From Megamonas sp. UBA1796 (GTDB taxonomy: Bacteria; Bacillota; Negativicutes; Selenomonadales; Selenomonadaceae): a DNA stretch of 49,658 nucleotides. The translations under genes were made by a program, and so were the position numbers. The notes beneath the pieces were generated by a model. The model was not told the DNA's origin, searched no databases, and saw only the letters and a program-made list of their open reading frames with translations. The stretch lies in the NCBI GenBank assembly GCA_002319795.1, contig DCFU01000040.1, positions 1-49,658 of the forward strand, read 5' to 3'. Positions 34,741-43,543 of the stretch are shown here, in pieces; position 1 is the stretch's first letter, and every line of letters begins with the position of its first letter.

Positions 34741-35979
34741 TCAGCTGCGATAGGCCAGTTCATACAATGCTCCTACTAAGGCATGAATTCCTTCAGCCAG
34801 GTCCTCCGGCCTCGTGTATTCAAGAGGTGAATGACTGATACCATTATGGCTCGGCACAAACAGCATCGCCGTCGGGATCACCGAAGCAATAATCTGTGAA
34901 TCATGCCCTGCACCACTATGCATCGTACGATAGCTCAAATTTTGTTTTTCACACTGTCGCTCAAGTACCTGAACAATTTTTTGATCCATGGGCACCGGAT
35001 CTGCATCCATCCACATAGAGGTCTTAAGTTCGACAGCAACCTCCTTAGCAATTGTCTCCATTTTCGCCGATATCTCTGCGGTAAATTCTTCCAATACTTT
35101 TTTATCTGTATGTCTGATATCCAAAGTAAACAAAGCCTTTCCCGGCACAACATTGACGATATTTGGCTCTGCATTGATTTTTCCTACCGTAGCCACAAGT
35201 GGTTCTCCGTAGCCAGTAGCTGCTTCAATAATCACACAAACAATACGGCTCGCCGCATAAAGCGCATCATGTCTGTAACTCATCGGCGTAGTTCCTGCAT
35301 GGTTTGCTTCTCCCTTAAGCTCAATGGTAAATCGCCGCTGTCCGACTATATGCTCAACTATCCCGACAGATTTTCCCTCACGTTCCAATACACCGCCCTG
35401 TTCCACATGGACTTCAATAAAAGCCTTGATATCATCCCTTATCTTTGCATCCGCCGAACGGAAAGAAAAGCCGGCCTTACTCATGGCCTCAACAAAAGGA
35501 ATCCCCTCAAAATCAACCATATTTTCTACGTCTTCCCGCTTGGCGATTCCCAATATATTTTTTGATCCCCAAAAAGCATACGGGAAGCGGCTGCCTTCTT
35601 CCTCTGCCATAGATACAACCTCAATATTGCGCAAAGGCTGTCCATATTGTTTCTTCAAATGCTCCAATGCCAGCAATCCGGCTACAATTCCAAATTGTCC
35701 GTCATATATTCCACCATTTTTCACTGTATCAATATGGGAACCTGTCAGAATGGTTTCCTCTGGATAGCGGCTTCCCTCAAGCCGGCCAAATAAATTACCC
35801 ACTTCATCATATTTCACTACAAAGTCCCTTTGACGCATATATGCCGCCAACACCTTTTGCGCATCTGTCCACTCCTTGCGATACAAAAACCGTGAAACAC
35901 CGCCCTCCGGGTCCTTGCCATAGGAACCAAGCCATTTTAATTTTAATTCAGCTTCTTCACCCAAATCGAGAGTACTCAT
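34741..35979 (-). CDS. allC: Allantoate amidohydrolase
   Basis: 412-residue M20/M40-family metalloenzyme: allantoate + H2O to (S)-ureidoglycine + NH3 + CO2. Metal ligands: His82 (TGSHIDTV), Asp93 (GIYDGQFG), Glu126/127 (AEEEGSRF) and His in HVEQGGVLE; a dimerisation lid domain sits in the middle (QRRFTIELKGEANHAGTTPM). First gene of the operon, divergent from pucR. The ATG at 35979 is preceded by GGAGGG; the frame is open for 14 more codons upstream, but that stretch is lysine/arginine-rich and without a ribosome binding site. Confidence 0.93.
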   Translation of the reverse strand: MSTLDLGEEAELKLKWLGSYGKDPEGGVSRFLYRKEWTDAQKVLAAYMRQRDFVVKYDEVGNLFGRLEGSRYPEETILTGSHIDTVKNGGIYDGQFGIVAGLLALEHLKKQYGQPLRNIEVVSMAEEEGSRFPYAFWGSKNILGIAKREDVENMVDFEGIPFVEAMSKAGFSFRSADAKIRDDIKAFIEVHVEQGGVLEREGKSVGIVEHIVGQRRFTIELKGEANHAGTTPMSYRHDALYAASRIVCVIIEAATGYGEPLVATVGKINAEPNIVNVVPGKALFTLDIRHTDKKVLEEFTAEISAKMETIAKEVAVELKTSMWMDADPVPMDQKIVQVLERQCEKQNLSYRTMHSGAGHDSQIIASVIPTAMLFVPSHNGISHSPLEYTRPEDLAEGIHALVGALYELAYRS

Positions 35980-36047
35980 AATTTCCCTCCGTATACCTAT
36001 TCTAAATTTTTTCTTTTTCATTTATAGCTTGATTATATTGAAAATTC

Positions 36048-36125
36048 TTTTTTTCATCCAGTGCATAATATGCAGATAAGCTTCTATGAATTATGCATCA
36101 TGCACATAATTTTTTTTCATCCAGT
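36048..36125. promoter_or_regulatory. Candidate regulatory sites between allC and pucR
   Basis: A 15-base direct repeat, TTTTTTTCATCCAGT, occurs at 36048-36062 and 36111-36125, exactly 63 bases (six helical turns) apart. Between the copies lie the palindrome TGCATAATATGCA (36062-36074) and an inverted repeat AATTATG-N9-CATAATT (36089-36095/36105-36111). This symmetrical block in the divergent promoter region is a good candidate for PucR binding. I do not know the PucR consensus for this lineage. Confidence 0.5.
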
Positions 36126-36216
36126 AAAATTTCATAACAATTTTCCCTGAAAAGGATTTCACTACCCCCCTGTCGAATAAAAGCGATATGTATAACAGGG
36201 GAGGCATCACACCACC

Positions 36217-37860
36217 ATGTATTTAACCATCCGAGATGTTCTACAGCTCTTTCATAATAAGTCCGTAACCCTGATTGCCGGCTCCACGGGAATAAACAAT
36301 ACCGTATCCTCAGCAAATATCATGGACGCTCCTGATATTCTTAACTGGGTTAAGCCCGGTGAACTCATTCTCACAACGGCTTATATCATAAAAGATAATC
36401 TAGAGCTGCAAGAACGGATAGTACGGGAACTGGCTGCTATAAATGCAGCTGGCCTTGGTATCAAAACCAAGCGGTTTCTGCCTGAAATCCCGCCTGTGAT
36501 CACGAAAACGGCAGAAGAACTTGGCTTTCCGATTCTCGACTTGCCGCTGGATCTCTCTCTGACCGAAATCATGAACCCTATTATCAGCAGCATCGCAGAC
36601 AGACAATCCTATATTTTACATCGTACAATCGATATTCAAACAACGCTGAACCGTGTCGCCATTGAGGGGGCAGGGCTTTTATCTATCATAAACTGTCTCA
36701 GTACACTTACACAGTCACCCGCTGTCTGCTATGACAACAACGGTGTTCCTTTAGTTCATTGCCTGCCGGACAAGCTCCCCGGTGTATCCGATATGCATCG
36801 CAGTGATTTTGAAGCTTTTATAAACAGAAATTTCCCCAGCAATGATAAACTGCTTGACTTGCTGGCTCAAACAAAACTGCCTTACACACAGGAAATACAT
36901 ATCCATGATCACCTGTGCTGTATCACCTCTTTTCCTGTGATGTCCAACAATGAATCCTTTGGTCATATTACGATTATGCAAACCAACCGAACATTTTTAG
37001 AAATTAATTGCATTGCCCTGCAACAGACTTGTATAGTAGCTGCATTAGATTTTGCCAAACAAAAAGCTATCTCGCAGGCCTATCGCCTGCAAACCAGAAA
37101 TCTCCTGGAAAGCTTGCTCATAGATGATTTTCCTAAAAACGACCTCAATGAGGTACTCGCTGATTCACGCATCAAGAATGCCCATTTCTTCGAATGCTGG
37201 GTTATTCATATTGATGAGTCAGAACGTTTGAATCTTCCTGTTGTTCTCACCCGTCTTTACAAAGCCTCACAACAATTCCTTATGTCCGAAAAACCCTTTT
37301 CTCTTGTATCGGAACGTGCGGACAAAATCATTGTACTTGCCGCCTCCATGAAACAATTCAATGACAAACCTCATTTGAGCCTTGCTCTGCATGAGGTATT
37401 CAAGAGCATTTACAAAAACCTCAAGATATCTATCGGCATCGGCCCCGTAGTAACAAACATTGCCGAAGCGCGCCAAAGCTACCACATCGCTTGCAATTGC
37501 CTGCGTCTCGGGCTTGAGCTCAAAGGAACCGGTCAAATTACATTTCCCTATGAAATCGCCTGCCGCTCTATCCTTGAACACAATACGGCAACTGCTCTGC
37601 TGACACAGCTCTATGGTCCTGTCATCGAAAAACTCAACCAGGAAAGCCCCATTCTCCTGGAAACACTCGCAACCTATTTGGAATATGACCAACGTATGAC
37701 AGATACGGCTCATGCCTTATACATCCATCGGAATACACTCACGAATCGTCTGGAAAAAATCTCCTCCCTGGTAAATTTTGATTTTGAAAACAAAGAAGCC
37801 GTATTCTGTTTGCGGCTGGCACTTCGTCAACAACACTACAATAAAAAAACCAAGCATTGA
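36217..37860 (+). CDS. pucR: PucR family transcriptional regulator of purine/allantoin catabolism
   Basis: 547-residue cytoplasmic regulator with the standard PucR layout: N-terminal PucR domain (TIRDVLQLFHNKSVTLIAGSTGINNTVSSANIMDAPDILNWVKPGELILTTAY span, about residues 4-56), a central GGDEF-like CdaR domain (about 330-420, ISIGIGPVVTNIAEARQSY) and a C-terminal PucR-type HTH (LATYLEYDQRMTDTAHALYIHRNTLTNRLEKI, about 480-512). Divergent from allC, so it most likely senses a pathway intermediate and activates the whole allantoin operon. GGGGAGG precedes the ATG by 13 bases, a little far. Ends at a clear hairpin. Confidence 0.93.
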   Translation: MYLTIRDVLQLFHNKSVTLIAGSTGINNTVSSANIMDAPDILNWVKPGELILTTAYIIKDNLELQERIVRELAAINAAGLGIKTKRFLPEIPPVITKTAEELGFPILDLPLDLSLTEIMNPIISSIADRQSYILHRTIDIQTTLNRVAIEGAGLLSIINCLSTLTQSPAVCYDNNGVPLVHCLPDKLPGVSDMHRSDFEAFINRNFPSNDKLLDLLAQTKLPYTQEIHIHDHLCCITSFPVMSNNESFGHITIMQTNRTFLEINCIALQQTCIVAALDFAKQKAISQAYRLQTRNLLESLLIDDFPKNDLNEVLADSRIKNAHFFECWVIHIDESERLNLPVVLTRLYKASQQFLMSEKPFSLVSERADKIIVLAASMKQFNDKPHLSLALHEVFKSIYKNLKISIGIGPVVTNIAEARQSYHIACNCLRLGLELKGTGQITFPYEIACRSILEHNTATALLTQLYGPVIEKLNQESPILLETLATYLEYDQRMTDTAHALYIHRNTLTNRLEKISSLVNFDFENKEAVFCLRLALRQQHYNKKTKH

Positions 37861-37862
37861 AA

Positions 37863-37904
37863 AAAGACACAAACCTCATCCACGAATTTGGTTTGCGTCT
37901 TTGC
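37863..37904 (+). terminator. pucR terminator
   Basis: AAAGACACAAACC (37863-37875) with GGTTTGCGTCTTT (37890-37902), one mismatch, loop of 14, starting two bases after the stop codon. Confidence 0.8.
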
Positions 37905-38161
37905 AATATTTCTATGTAATTACAGTTTCTATTATAGAGAATACACTCCCCTGATACAATATGCAAAATGACTATTTATACGACTCATTTATGTGCAAAA
38001 CGCCTAGCCTTAAATATTTTGACTACGATTTTCCGTATATACATTCTTAGGCAACACCTCATTTTCCCATAAATCTCAAACCAAAATTCCGGTTACATAA
38101 ATTTTTTTAATAACCAAACAAAATTTATTCTAATTTAAAAACCAAATTTTGTAACTAAGAC
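37905..38161. other. AT-rich spacer between pucR terminator and tRNA promoter
   Basis: About 260 bases; no open frame, repeat or RNA recognised. Confidence 0.5.
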
Positions 38162-38191
38162 TTGACATCATCCCCAAAATTTTGCTACAAT
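38162..38191 (+). promoter_or_regulatory. Promoter of the tRNA-Ser genes
   Basis: Consensus TTGACA (38162-38167), 18 bases, TACAAT (38186-38191), 12 bases upstream of the first tRNA. Confidence 0.8.
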
Positions 38192-38203
38192 ATTTAATGT
38201 TAC

Positions 38204-38292
<89 letters not shown>

Positions 38293-38293
38293 C

Positions 38294-38384
38294 GGAGTGG
38301 TACTCAAGAGGCTGAAGAGGACGGTTTGCTAAATCGTTAGACTGAGTAATCGGTGCGAGAGTTCGAATCTCTCCCACTCCGCCA
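38294..38384 (+). tRNA. tRNA-Ser (anticodon GCU)
   Basis: Class II tRNA. Acceptor GGAGTGG (38294-38300) pairs with CCACTCC (38374-38380), G73, encoded CCA. The anticodon loop TTGCTAA gives GCU, reading AGC/AGU. T arm AGTTCGAATCT. Only one base separates it from the preceding tRNA-Ser. Confidence 0.97.
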
Positions 38385-38398
38385 CGTCGAAAGCATTT

Positions 38399-38434
38399 GA
38401 GGCTTTGGAAGAAATTCCAAAGCCTCTTTTTGTT
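38399..38434 (+). terminator. Terminator of the tRNA-Ser operon
   Basis: 12-bp perfect stem GAGGCTTTGGAA/TTCCAAAGCCTC (38399-38410/38415-38426), GAAA tetraloop, then TTTTTGTTTT. Confidence 0.95.
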
Positions 38435-38787
38435 TTGCCAATGGGGTTATTTGTGGATTCTTGTCGCAAATTCCAATATACGCGTTTATAAACAGCAAAT
38501 AACCGTTGATATAACGCATGGTTCCTTTGATCTTATTATATTAATAAAATGGTCACCTCTTTTATGTCCTTAATATCCCCCAGAGCATGCATTCACAAAG
38601 CAACAGCTCTGAAAGAAGAACCCCGCCGGCCCACTAGGTACATTTATCTTCTCTTTTGATATAAATGATTTCCTATGTGGATGTACATACATGCTGGAAA
38701 CTTTGAAGATTATAGTATCGCCGCTTGCTTATTGCATAAACCATGCCTTTTTGAAAAGCATCAAAGAAAATAAATCCGTGCATAAAA
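38435..38787. other. Intergenic stretch between tRNA and PTS operons
   Basis: About 350 bases with no open frame of significance, no repeats and no recognised RNA. It separates converging transcription units. Confidence 0.5.
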
Positions 38788-38815
38788 ATGGCCAGATGAA
38801 TTTCTCATCCGGCCA
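38781..38815 (-). terminator. Terminator of the PTS sugar operon
   Basis: ATGGCCAGATGA (38788-38799) with TCATCCGGCCAT (38804-38815), one mismatch, TTTC/GAAA loop; minus-strand T run TTTTTATG follows. 35 bases after the EIIA stop. Confidence 0.85.
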
Positions 38816-38850
38816 TAATCTTATTATTTAACAAACAATTTTACGTTTTC

Positions 38851-39294
38851 TTAAATATCATGTAATATATGCAGGATTTCACTGCTATTGCAACAGGCTG
38901 ACAAATGATTGCGAAAAACCGGATCTATAAGCCGGCGCGACAAACTGGCCAGCGTGCGCAGATGGAGATCATCATCTGCATCTCCTACTGCTATCATGAA
39001 GACCAGCCGCACTTTTTCATTTTCCTCATCGCCATAATCGATTCCCTGGCGGGAAATTCCAACAGCAACACGTGCCTCACTGACTGCTGAACATTTTGCA
39101 TGGGGAATAGCAATACCAAAACCAATCCCCGTAGAAGAAAGCTTCTCCCTTGCATAAATGGCCTTTTTATAAGCGGCCGCATCACTAAGCACACCCGCCT
39201 GATTCAATAACTGTATCATTTCATCAATAACCTGTTCCCGAGTGGTTGCCTGCAGATCTGCCAAAATCGTATTCTCTTGAAAAATATTTATCAT
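38851..39294 (-). CDS. PTS EIIA component, fructose/mannitol (PtsN-like) family
   Basis: 147 residues, PTS_EIIA type 2. Receives phosphate from HPr on His65 (GFGIAIPHAKC) and passes it to the EIIB domain encoded upstream. Cytoplasmic. Normal full length for a free-standing EIIA. It is 174 bases downstream of the EIIBC gene, so it may be less tightly coupled than the other members. The match of specificity (fructose type) with the EIIBC and the PfkB kinase supports one uptake system. Confidence 0.93.
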   Translation of the reverse strand: MINIFQENTILADLQATTREQVIDEMIQLLNQAGVLSDAAAYKKAIYAREKLSSTGIGFGIAIPHAKCSAVSEARVAVGISRQGIDYGDEENEKVRLVFMIAVGDADDDLHLRTLASLSRRLIDPVFRNHLSACCNSSEILHILHDI

Positions 39295-39468
39295 AAAACC
39301 TCACCTTCTTCTGCTGCCGCTTGCGGCACAAACAGCAATGAAAAATAAGATGTACGACACCATCTCATCCAGTATCCTATCTATCCTTAACAGAAACTAT
39401 GGCATTACAAACTATAGTGCAATGGTGTGGCCGGGTATTAAAGCTACATTCTTGCATATTATCCCGCC

Positions 39469-40854
39469 TTATTCCTCTACCGGTTTTTGACGGGTAATAC
39501 CGTAAATAACCGCGCCAACAGCCGAACCCATAAGTATGCAAAACACCCAGGCCAACGGCTGATCCACCAAAGCCAGAATCAGGAAACCACCATGTGGAGC
39601 TGGTACTTGTATTTTCATTAGATAAGTAAGTACTGCAGAAATCGACGATCCAAGCATAAGTATCGGCAATACTGTCAAAGGCGATTTCGCTGCAAACGGA
39701 ATAGCGCCCTCTGTAATATGTGTACATCCAAGAATATAATTCACCATACCGGCAGCCCGTTCATCTTTAGTAAACTTGCTTTTGAAAATAGTCGTCGCCA
39801 AAGCAATGAGAATCGGTGGCGTAATACAAGCCGCCGATACCCCAGCCATAAAAAAGAAATTGCCCTGTCCAAGAAGCAGCGTACCTGTGACATAAGCAGC
39901 CTTATTCACTGGACCTCCCATATCGAAAGCAGACATACAGCCAATGACGATGCCAAGAATAATTGGATTTGAATTCTGCAGATTCGAGAGAAATTCCATC
40001 ATAGCTGTATTCACTGCAGCGACTGGTCCCGCGAGCAGGCACATCACTGCCCCAATGACAGCAACACTAACCAAAGGTACGAGAAAAATGGATTTCAGCC
40101 CTTCAAACTGTTTGGGCAGACCGGCCATGGACCGGACCAGGAACCGACAAAGGTACCCGGCCATGAAACCACCAATGATACCGCCAATGAATCCCGAACC
40201 GGTAACAGCAGCAATCGTACCAGCAACAAAGCCAGATACCAGCCCCGGACGATCGGCTATTGATTCAGCGATATAAGCCGTGAGAACCGGCACCATAAGC
40301 CCCATCGAATACCCACCGATCTGCTTCAGTAATGCGGCGATCGGATTGTACTGTTCCGAATTGGGATCAAAAGAATATATGCCCCAAAGAAAAGACACAG
40401 CAATCAACACACCGCCAGCAACTACAAAGGGAATCATATGAGACACGCCATTCATGAGGTGCTTATAGATTTCATGCGCTTTGCCCGGCTTTGCATCAAT
40501 CTGAAACATGTCAGCCATACTGACCTTCGCTTTATCCCCCCGCAACGGCACCATGCCGGACAGAGCTTCAGCTACAAGCTCCGCTGCATGCTGGATACCC
40601 TGACTCACCGATACTTCTAATACCGGTTTGCCATCAAACCGTTTCATATCGACTTTTTTATCACAAGCAACAATAATACAATCCGCCTCCGCAATATCCG
40701 CGGCTGTCAATACATTCTCTACCCCAATAGCCCCATTCGTCTCGACCTTCATCTCAGCTCCCACTGCCTCAGCTGCCTTTTTCAGCGCTTCTGCAGCCAT
40801 AAATGTATGTGCTATGCCGGTAGGACAACCAGTTACACCAAGTAATTTCTTCAT
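39469..40854 (-). CDS. PTS fructose-family EIIBC component
   Basis: 461-residue membrane permease. EIIB-Fru domain at residues 1-100 with phospho-cysteine Cys10 (TGCPTGIAHTFMAAEAL); EIIC domain from about 125 to the end (HLMNGVSHMIPFVVAGGVLIAVSFLWG, GFIGGIIGGFMAGY, FDMGGPVNKAAY, CTHITEGAIPFA), about 8-10 helices. Imports and phosphorylates a hexose at C1 in fructose-type systems. It starts one base after the kinase stop, so the two are co-translated. The accompanying GatY-type aldolase leaves open whether the sugar is fructose or a related ketose such as tagatose. Confidence 0.94.
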   Translation of the reverse strand: MKKLLGVTGCPTGIAHTFMAAEALKKAAEAVGAEMKVETNGAIGVENVLTAADIAEADCIIVACDKKVDMKRFDGKPVLEVSVSQGIQHAAELVAEALSGMVPLRGDKAKVSMADMFQIDAKPGKAHEIYKHLMNGVSHMIPFVVAGGVLIAVSFLWGIYSFDPNSEQYNPIAALLKQIGGYSMGLMVPVLTAYIAESIADRPGLVSGFVAGTIAAVTGSGFIGGIIGGFMAGYLCRFLVRSMAGLPKQFEGLKSIFLVPLVSVAVIGAVMCLLAGPVAAVNTAMMEFLSNLQNSNPIILGIVIGCMSAFDMGGPVNKAAYVTGTLLLGQGNFFFMAGVSAACITPPILIALATTIFKSKFTKDERAAGMVNYILGCTHITEGAIPFAAKSPLTVLPILMLGSSISAVLTYLMKIQVPAPHGGFLILALVDQPLAWVFCILMGSAVGAVIYGITRQKPVEE

Positions 40855-40855
40855 T

Positions 40856-41776
40856 TCATGGTTCCACCTTTCTCACTTCTATATTTTTCTTGTAGGTTTC
40901 GACTTTAGTTAAATCTCCCAAAGCATTGCTCTCAGCGACATTTGCTCCAGCCGCTGCGGATTTTTTCAAACCTTCGACCGCATCACCATTCTTCAGCCAG
41001 GTACTCAAAAATGCCGCCAGTGCAGCATCTCCTGCACAGGCCGAACTCACCAGCCGGACGGACTGAATACCGCAATGGTACAATGCCTCACCGCTACGCA
41101 GCCATGAGCCTTTTTCTCCCATAGTCAGCAGAATATTCTGTGCTCCCATTATCTGCAAATTATTCATGGCGCTACGGATATCAGACTCTGTTTCCATTGG
41201 AAAACCAAAAACCTTACGAACTTCATCATCATTCGGCTTGATGAGCAGCGGGCGATATTTCAACAGTTGCCTGAGCCGCAGTGAACTTATATCCAGTATC
41301 ACTTGAATCTCACGCGCTGCACAAACCTCCAATATCCGATCATAAAACTCCTCAGCAACTCCCTGTGGCAGGCTGCCGCTGATAACCAGATGAGAAAAAT
41401 CCGGCAATCCACTCAATTGCTGCAACAAATCCTGCTGTTTTTCCTCTGGTACATAGGAGCCTGTATTGACAAATTTATATTCCTCATCTCCATCGTTCAC
41501 GAAGATGTTGATCCGTGTTGTATCCTTCACCCAGATGGGGCGCGAATTTACCTGCCGTTCGTTCAGCGCATCAATGATATAGTGCCCGGTAAAACCACCA
41601 AAAAAACCCAATACCTGTGATTGGACACCAAAATGCTGCAGCACCAGACTCACATTGACGCCCTTTCCATTCGGTGAATAAACAATCTTTCCCGTGCGAT
41701 TCACGCAATTGGGTCGAATATCCCGGCCCGTGAGGTTCATATCAATTGCTGGATTCATTGTCAGAGTATAAATCAT
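40856..41776 (-). CDS. fruK: 1-phosphofructokinase family hexose kinase (PfkB)
   Basis: 306 residues of the PfkB/ribokinase superfamily, FruK/LacC branch: TMNPAIDMNL at the N-terminus, GGKGVNVS-like NGKGVNVSLVL (about 36-46) and the C-terminal motif ACAGDAALAAF with catalytic base Asp250 (the common form is GAGD, here CAGD). Phosphorylates ketose-1-phosphate (or tagatose-6-phosphate in the LacC branch) to the 1,6-bisphosphate, substrate for the aldolase encoded just upstream. Tight spacing on both sides. The gene symbol follows the 1-phosphofructokinase reading, which I favour because of the fructose-type PTS. Confidence 0.85.
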   Translation of the reverse strand: MIYTLTMNPAIDMNLTGRDIRPNCVNRTGKIVYSPNGKGVNVSLVLQHFGVQSQVLGFFGGFTGHYIIDALNERQVNSRPIWVKDTTRINIFVNDGDEEYKFVNTGSYVPEEKQQDLLQQLSGLPDFSHLVISGSLPQGVAEEFYDRILEVCAAREIQVILDISSLRLRQLLKYRPLLIKPNDDEVRKVFGFPMETESDIRSAMNNLQIMGAQNILLTMGEKGSWLRSGEALYHCGIQSVRLVSSACAGDAALAAFLSTWLKNGDAVEGLKKSAAAGANVAESNALGDLTKVETYKKNIEVRKVEP

Positions 41777-41791
41777 TTGGTTTCACCCGCT

Positions 41792-42649
41792 TCAATATTT
41801 TCCCGCACTGCCGCAGACTGCGATTTTGTGCCTTACTACCACCCGCATGGCCTCCTTGGCCGGATTCAGATATTTACGTGGATCAGTGGCTTCCGGATGC
41901 TGCTGGAAATAAGACTGGATGGCTGCCGAAAAAGGAATTTTCAAATCCGTAGCGATATTCACCTTGCAAATGCCAAGTGAAATTGCTCTCTGTACCAGTT
42001 CATCCGGTACATCAGAGGCACCATGCAGTACCAAGGGTGTATCTACCACCCGGTGGATAGCTTCCAGACGGTCAAAATCCAATTCAGGTGTTCCTTTATA
42101 AAGCCCATGAGCAGTACCAATGGCAACAGCCAGCGAATCTATTCCTGTCTCTTCTATGAAGCGTACCGCATCCTGCGGGTTCGTATACATACTAACCTTT
42201 TCGTTCACTACAAGGTCATCCTCTATGCCTACCAACCTGCCAAGCTCAGCCTCTACAGTCACATCATATCGATGCGCATAAGCAAGAACTTCATTGGTCC
42301 GTTCAACATTTACCGAAAAAGGGGCTCTGGATGCGTCAATCATGCAGGAGCTGAATCCAGCATCAATGGCCTGCTGTATATCAGAAAATCGCTCATGATG
42401 ATCCAGATGCAGTGCAATTGGAATATCCGTACGTGCTGCGGCTACTGCGGCCATGGCTACCAAATAATCCGCCCCTGCATAAGCTACTGTTGATGGCGTT
42501 GCAGCCAGAATCAATGGTGAATGCAGTTCTGCTGCCGTCTCAGTTACGACCTGCAAAGTTTCCATATTATGAATGTTAAAGGCCGGAACCGCATATTTTC
42601 TCTTTTGTGCATTGAAAAGCAATTGGCGCGTTGATAAAAGCTGTTGCAT
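41792..42649 (-). CDS. Class II ketose-1,6-bisphosphate aldolase (GatY/KbaY type)
   Basis: 285 residues, class II (Zn2+) aldolase. Catalytic Asp83 and Zn ligand His84 (LHLDHHE), further Zn ligands in AIGTAHGLY and LVLHGAS. It closely resembles E. coli GatY/KbaY (YAVPAFNIHN, IDSLAVAIGTAHGLY, LVLHGASDVPDE, KVNIAT), which cleave tagatose-1,6-bisphosphate to dihydroxyacetone phosphate and glyceraldehyde-3-phosphate. Relatives can also use fructose-1,6-bisphosphate, so the operon may serve fructose or tagatose. Starts after GGAGG; 15 bases before the kinase gene. Confidence 0.92.
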   Translation of the reverse strand: MQQLLSTRQLLFNAQKRKYAVPAFNIHNMETLQVVTETAAELHSPLILAATPSTVAYAGADYLVAMAAVAAARTDIPIALHLDHHERFSDIQQAIDAGFSSCMIDASRAPFSVNVERTNEVLAYAHRYDVTVEAELGRLVGIEDDLVVNEKVSMYTNPQDAVRFIEETGIDSLAVAIGTAHGLYKGTPELDFDRLEAIHRVVDTPLVLHGASDVPDELVQRAISLGICKVNIATDLKIPFSAAIQSYFQQHPEATDPRKYLNPAKEAMRVVVRHKIAVCGSAGKY

Positions 42650-42715
42650 AAAATTCCTCCATATCTTATAAGACCAATTTTCATCTCAAGCTTGATTGTA
42701 TTCATCATAAGACAA

Positions 42716-42764
42716 AACCGGATGAAAATCTTTTCACTTTTTGCAAATTGATTTTCATCCGGTT
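42716..42764. promoter_or_regulatory. Inverted repeat with GATGAAAAT motifs ahead of the aldolase gene
   Basis: AACCGGATGAAAATC (42716-42730) pairs perfectly with GATTTTCATCCGGTT (42750-42764), loop of 19. A third copy of the core (GATGAAAATT on the minus strand) lies at about 42675-42685. It is positioned between rpiR and the sugar genes, so it may be the RpiR operator, an rpiR terminator, or both. Confidence 0.5.
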
Positions 42765-42782
42765 CTCAATATGGAAAATATG

Positions 42783-43543
42783 TCATTTTTCTGTCTTGCC
42801 CTGTTCTACCAGATAATCAATAATAATTCGCGACATCATGCCAAGCGGCAGCCGCGATGTTACCTCGTATTCCTTGATGGATACATGGGGCTATGCTTAT
42901 AGCCGACAAGATACTTCGCAGAGTATTCCAGCAACGGGCTCTGATCCGAACAGCAACAGGTAATGACCTTTGCTCCAACCAGGCTGGCATTACGCGCTGA
43001 CTCGATCAATTCCCGGGTCGCCCCATTCAGGGAAAATATAATGACCAACGCATTGGAACGCAGATGCTGCGTGACACTGCACATGATATTTGGATCATCG
43101 GTTTCCATGACATTATAATCCAAAAGCTCCAGCTTGAAACTGAATTCCCTGGCTACATAAGTAGTAAGACCTCGGGAAAATACATATATACGTGACTGAC
43201 GTGCCTTTTGTATGCAACGCACAATTGCCAATATGTTCTCCATAGAAATACGTTCCAATACGGCTTCAGCTTCGATAAGTGATTTATTCATGATTTCATT
43301 AATGCTGGCAATGGCCTTGTCTTCACTTGGCTGCATGAGACGATAGCGAAGTTCATTAAAACCATTGATGCCGCATTTTCGGATTGCCCGTGATACCGTG
43401 GATGGAGAAGTAAATGTCTCAAACGCAATGTCAACAATAGACATCTTTGACAGTTCTTTTTCATGGGTATTGATAAAGTTGACAACATTACGCTCTGTTT
43501 TGGAAAGGTTTCCGGCCACCTCATCATCTAATTCAATAATCAT
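42783..43543 (-). pseudogene. RpiR family regulator, interrupted by a one-base frameshift
   Basis: Sugar-phosphate-sensing regulator of the PTS operon. N-terminal HTH_6 (LSKTERNVVNFINTHEKELSKMSIVDIAFETFTSPSTVSRAIRK span, residues about 13-56) and SIS domain (SRIYVFSRGLTTYVAREF, VIIFSLNGATRELIESA). The open frame stops at 42860 after SPMYPSRNTR. If one base is restored near 42873-42876 (minus-strand AA to AAA), the frame continues for 30 codons as KEYEVTSRLPLGMMSRIII... to a stop at 42783, a normal RpiR C-terminus giving 253 residues. So it is either a recent frameshift or a sequencing error. I start at the ATG at 43543, seven bases after GGAGGG. Confidence 0.85.

Noticed and set aside
39377..39727. 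116-codon minus-strand frame overlapping the EIIBC 3' end
   Set aside because: Out-of-frame shadow of the PTS permease gene; no domain.
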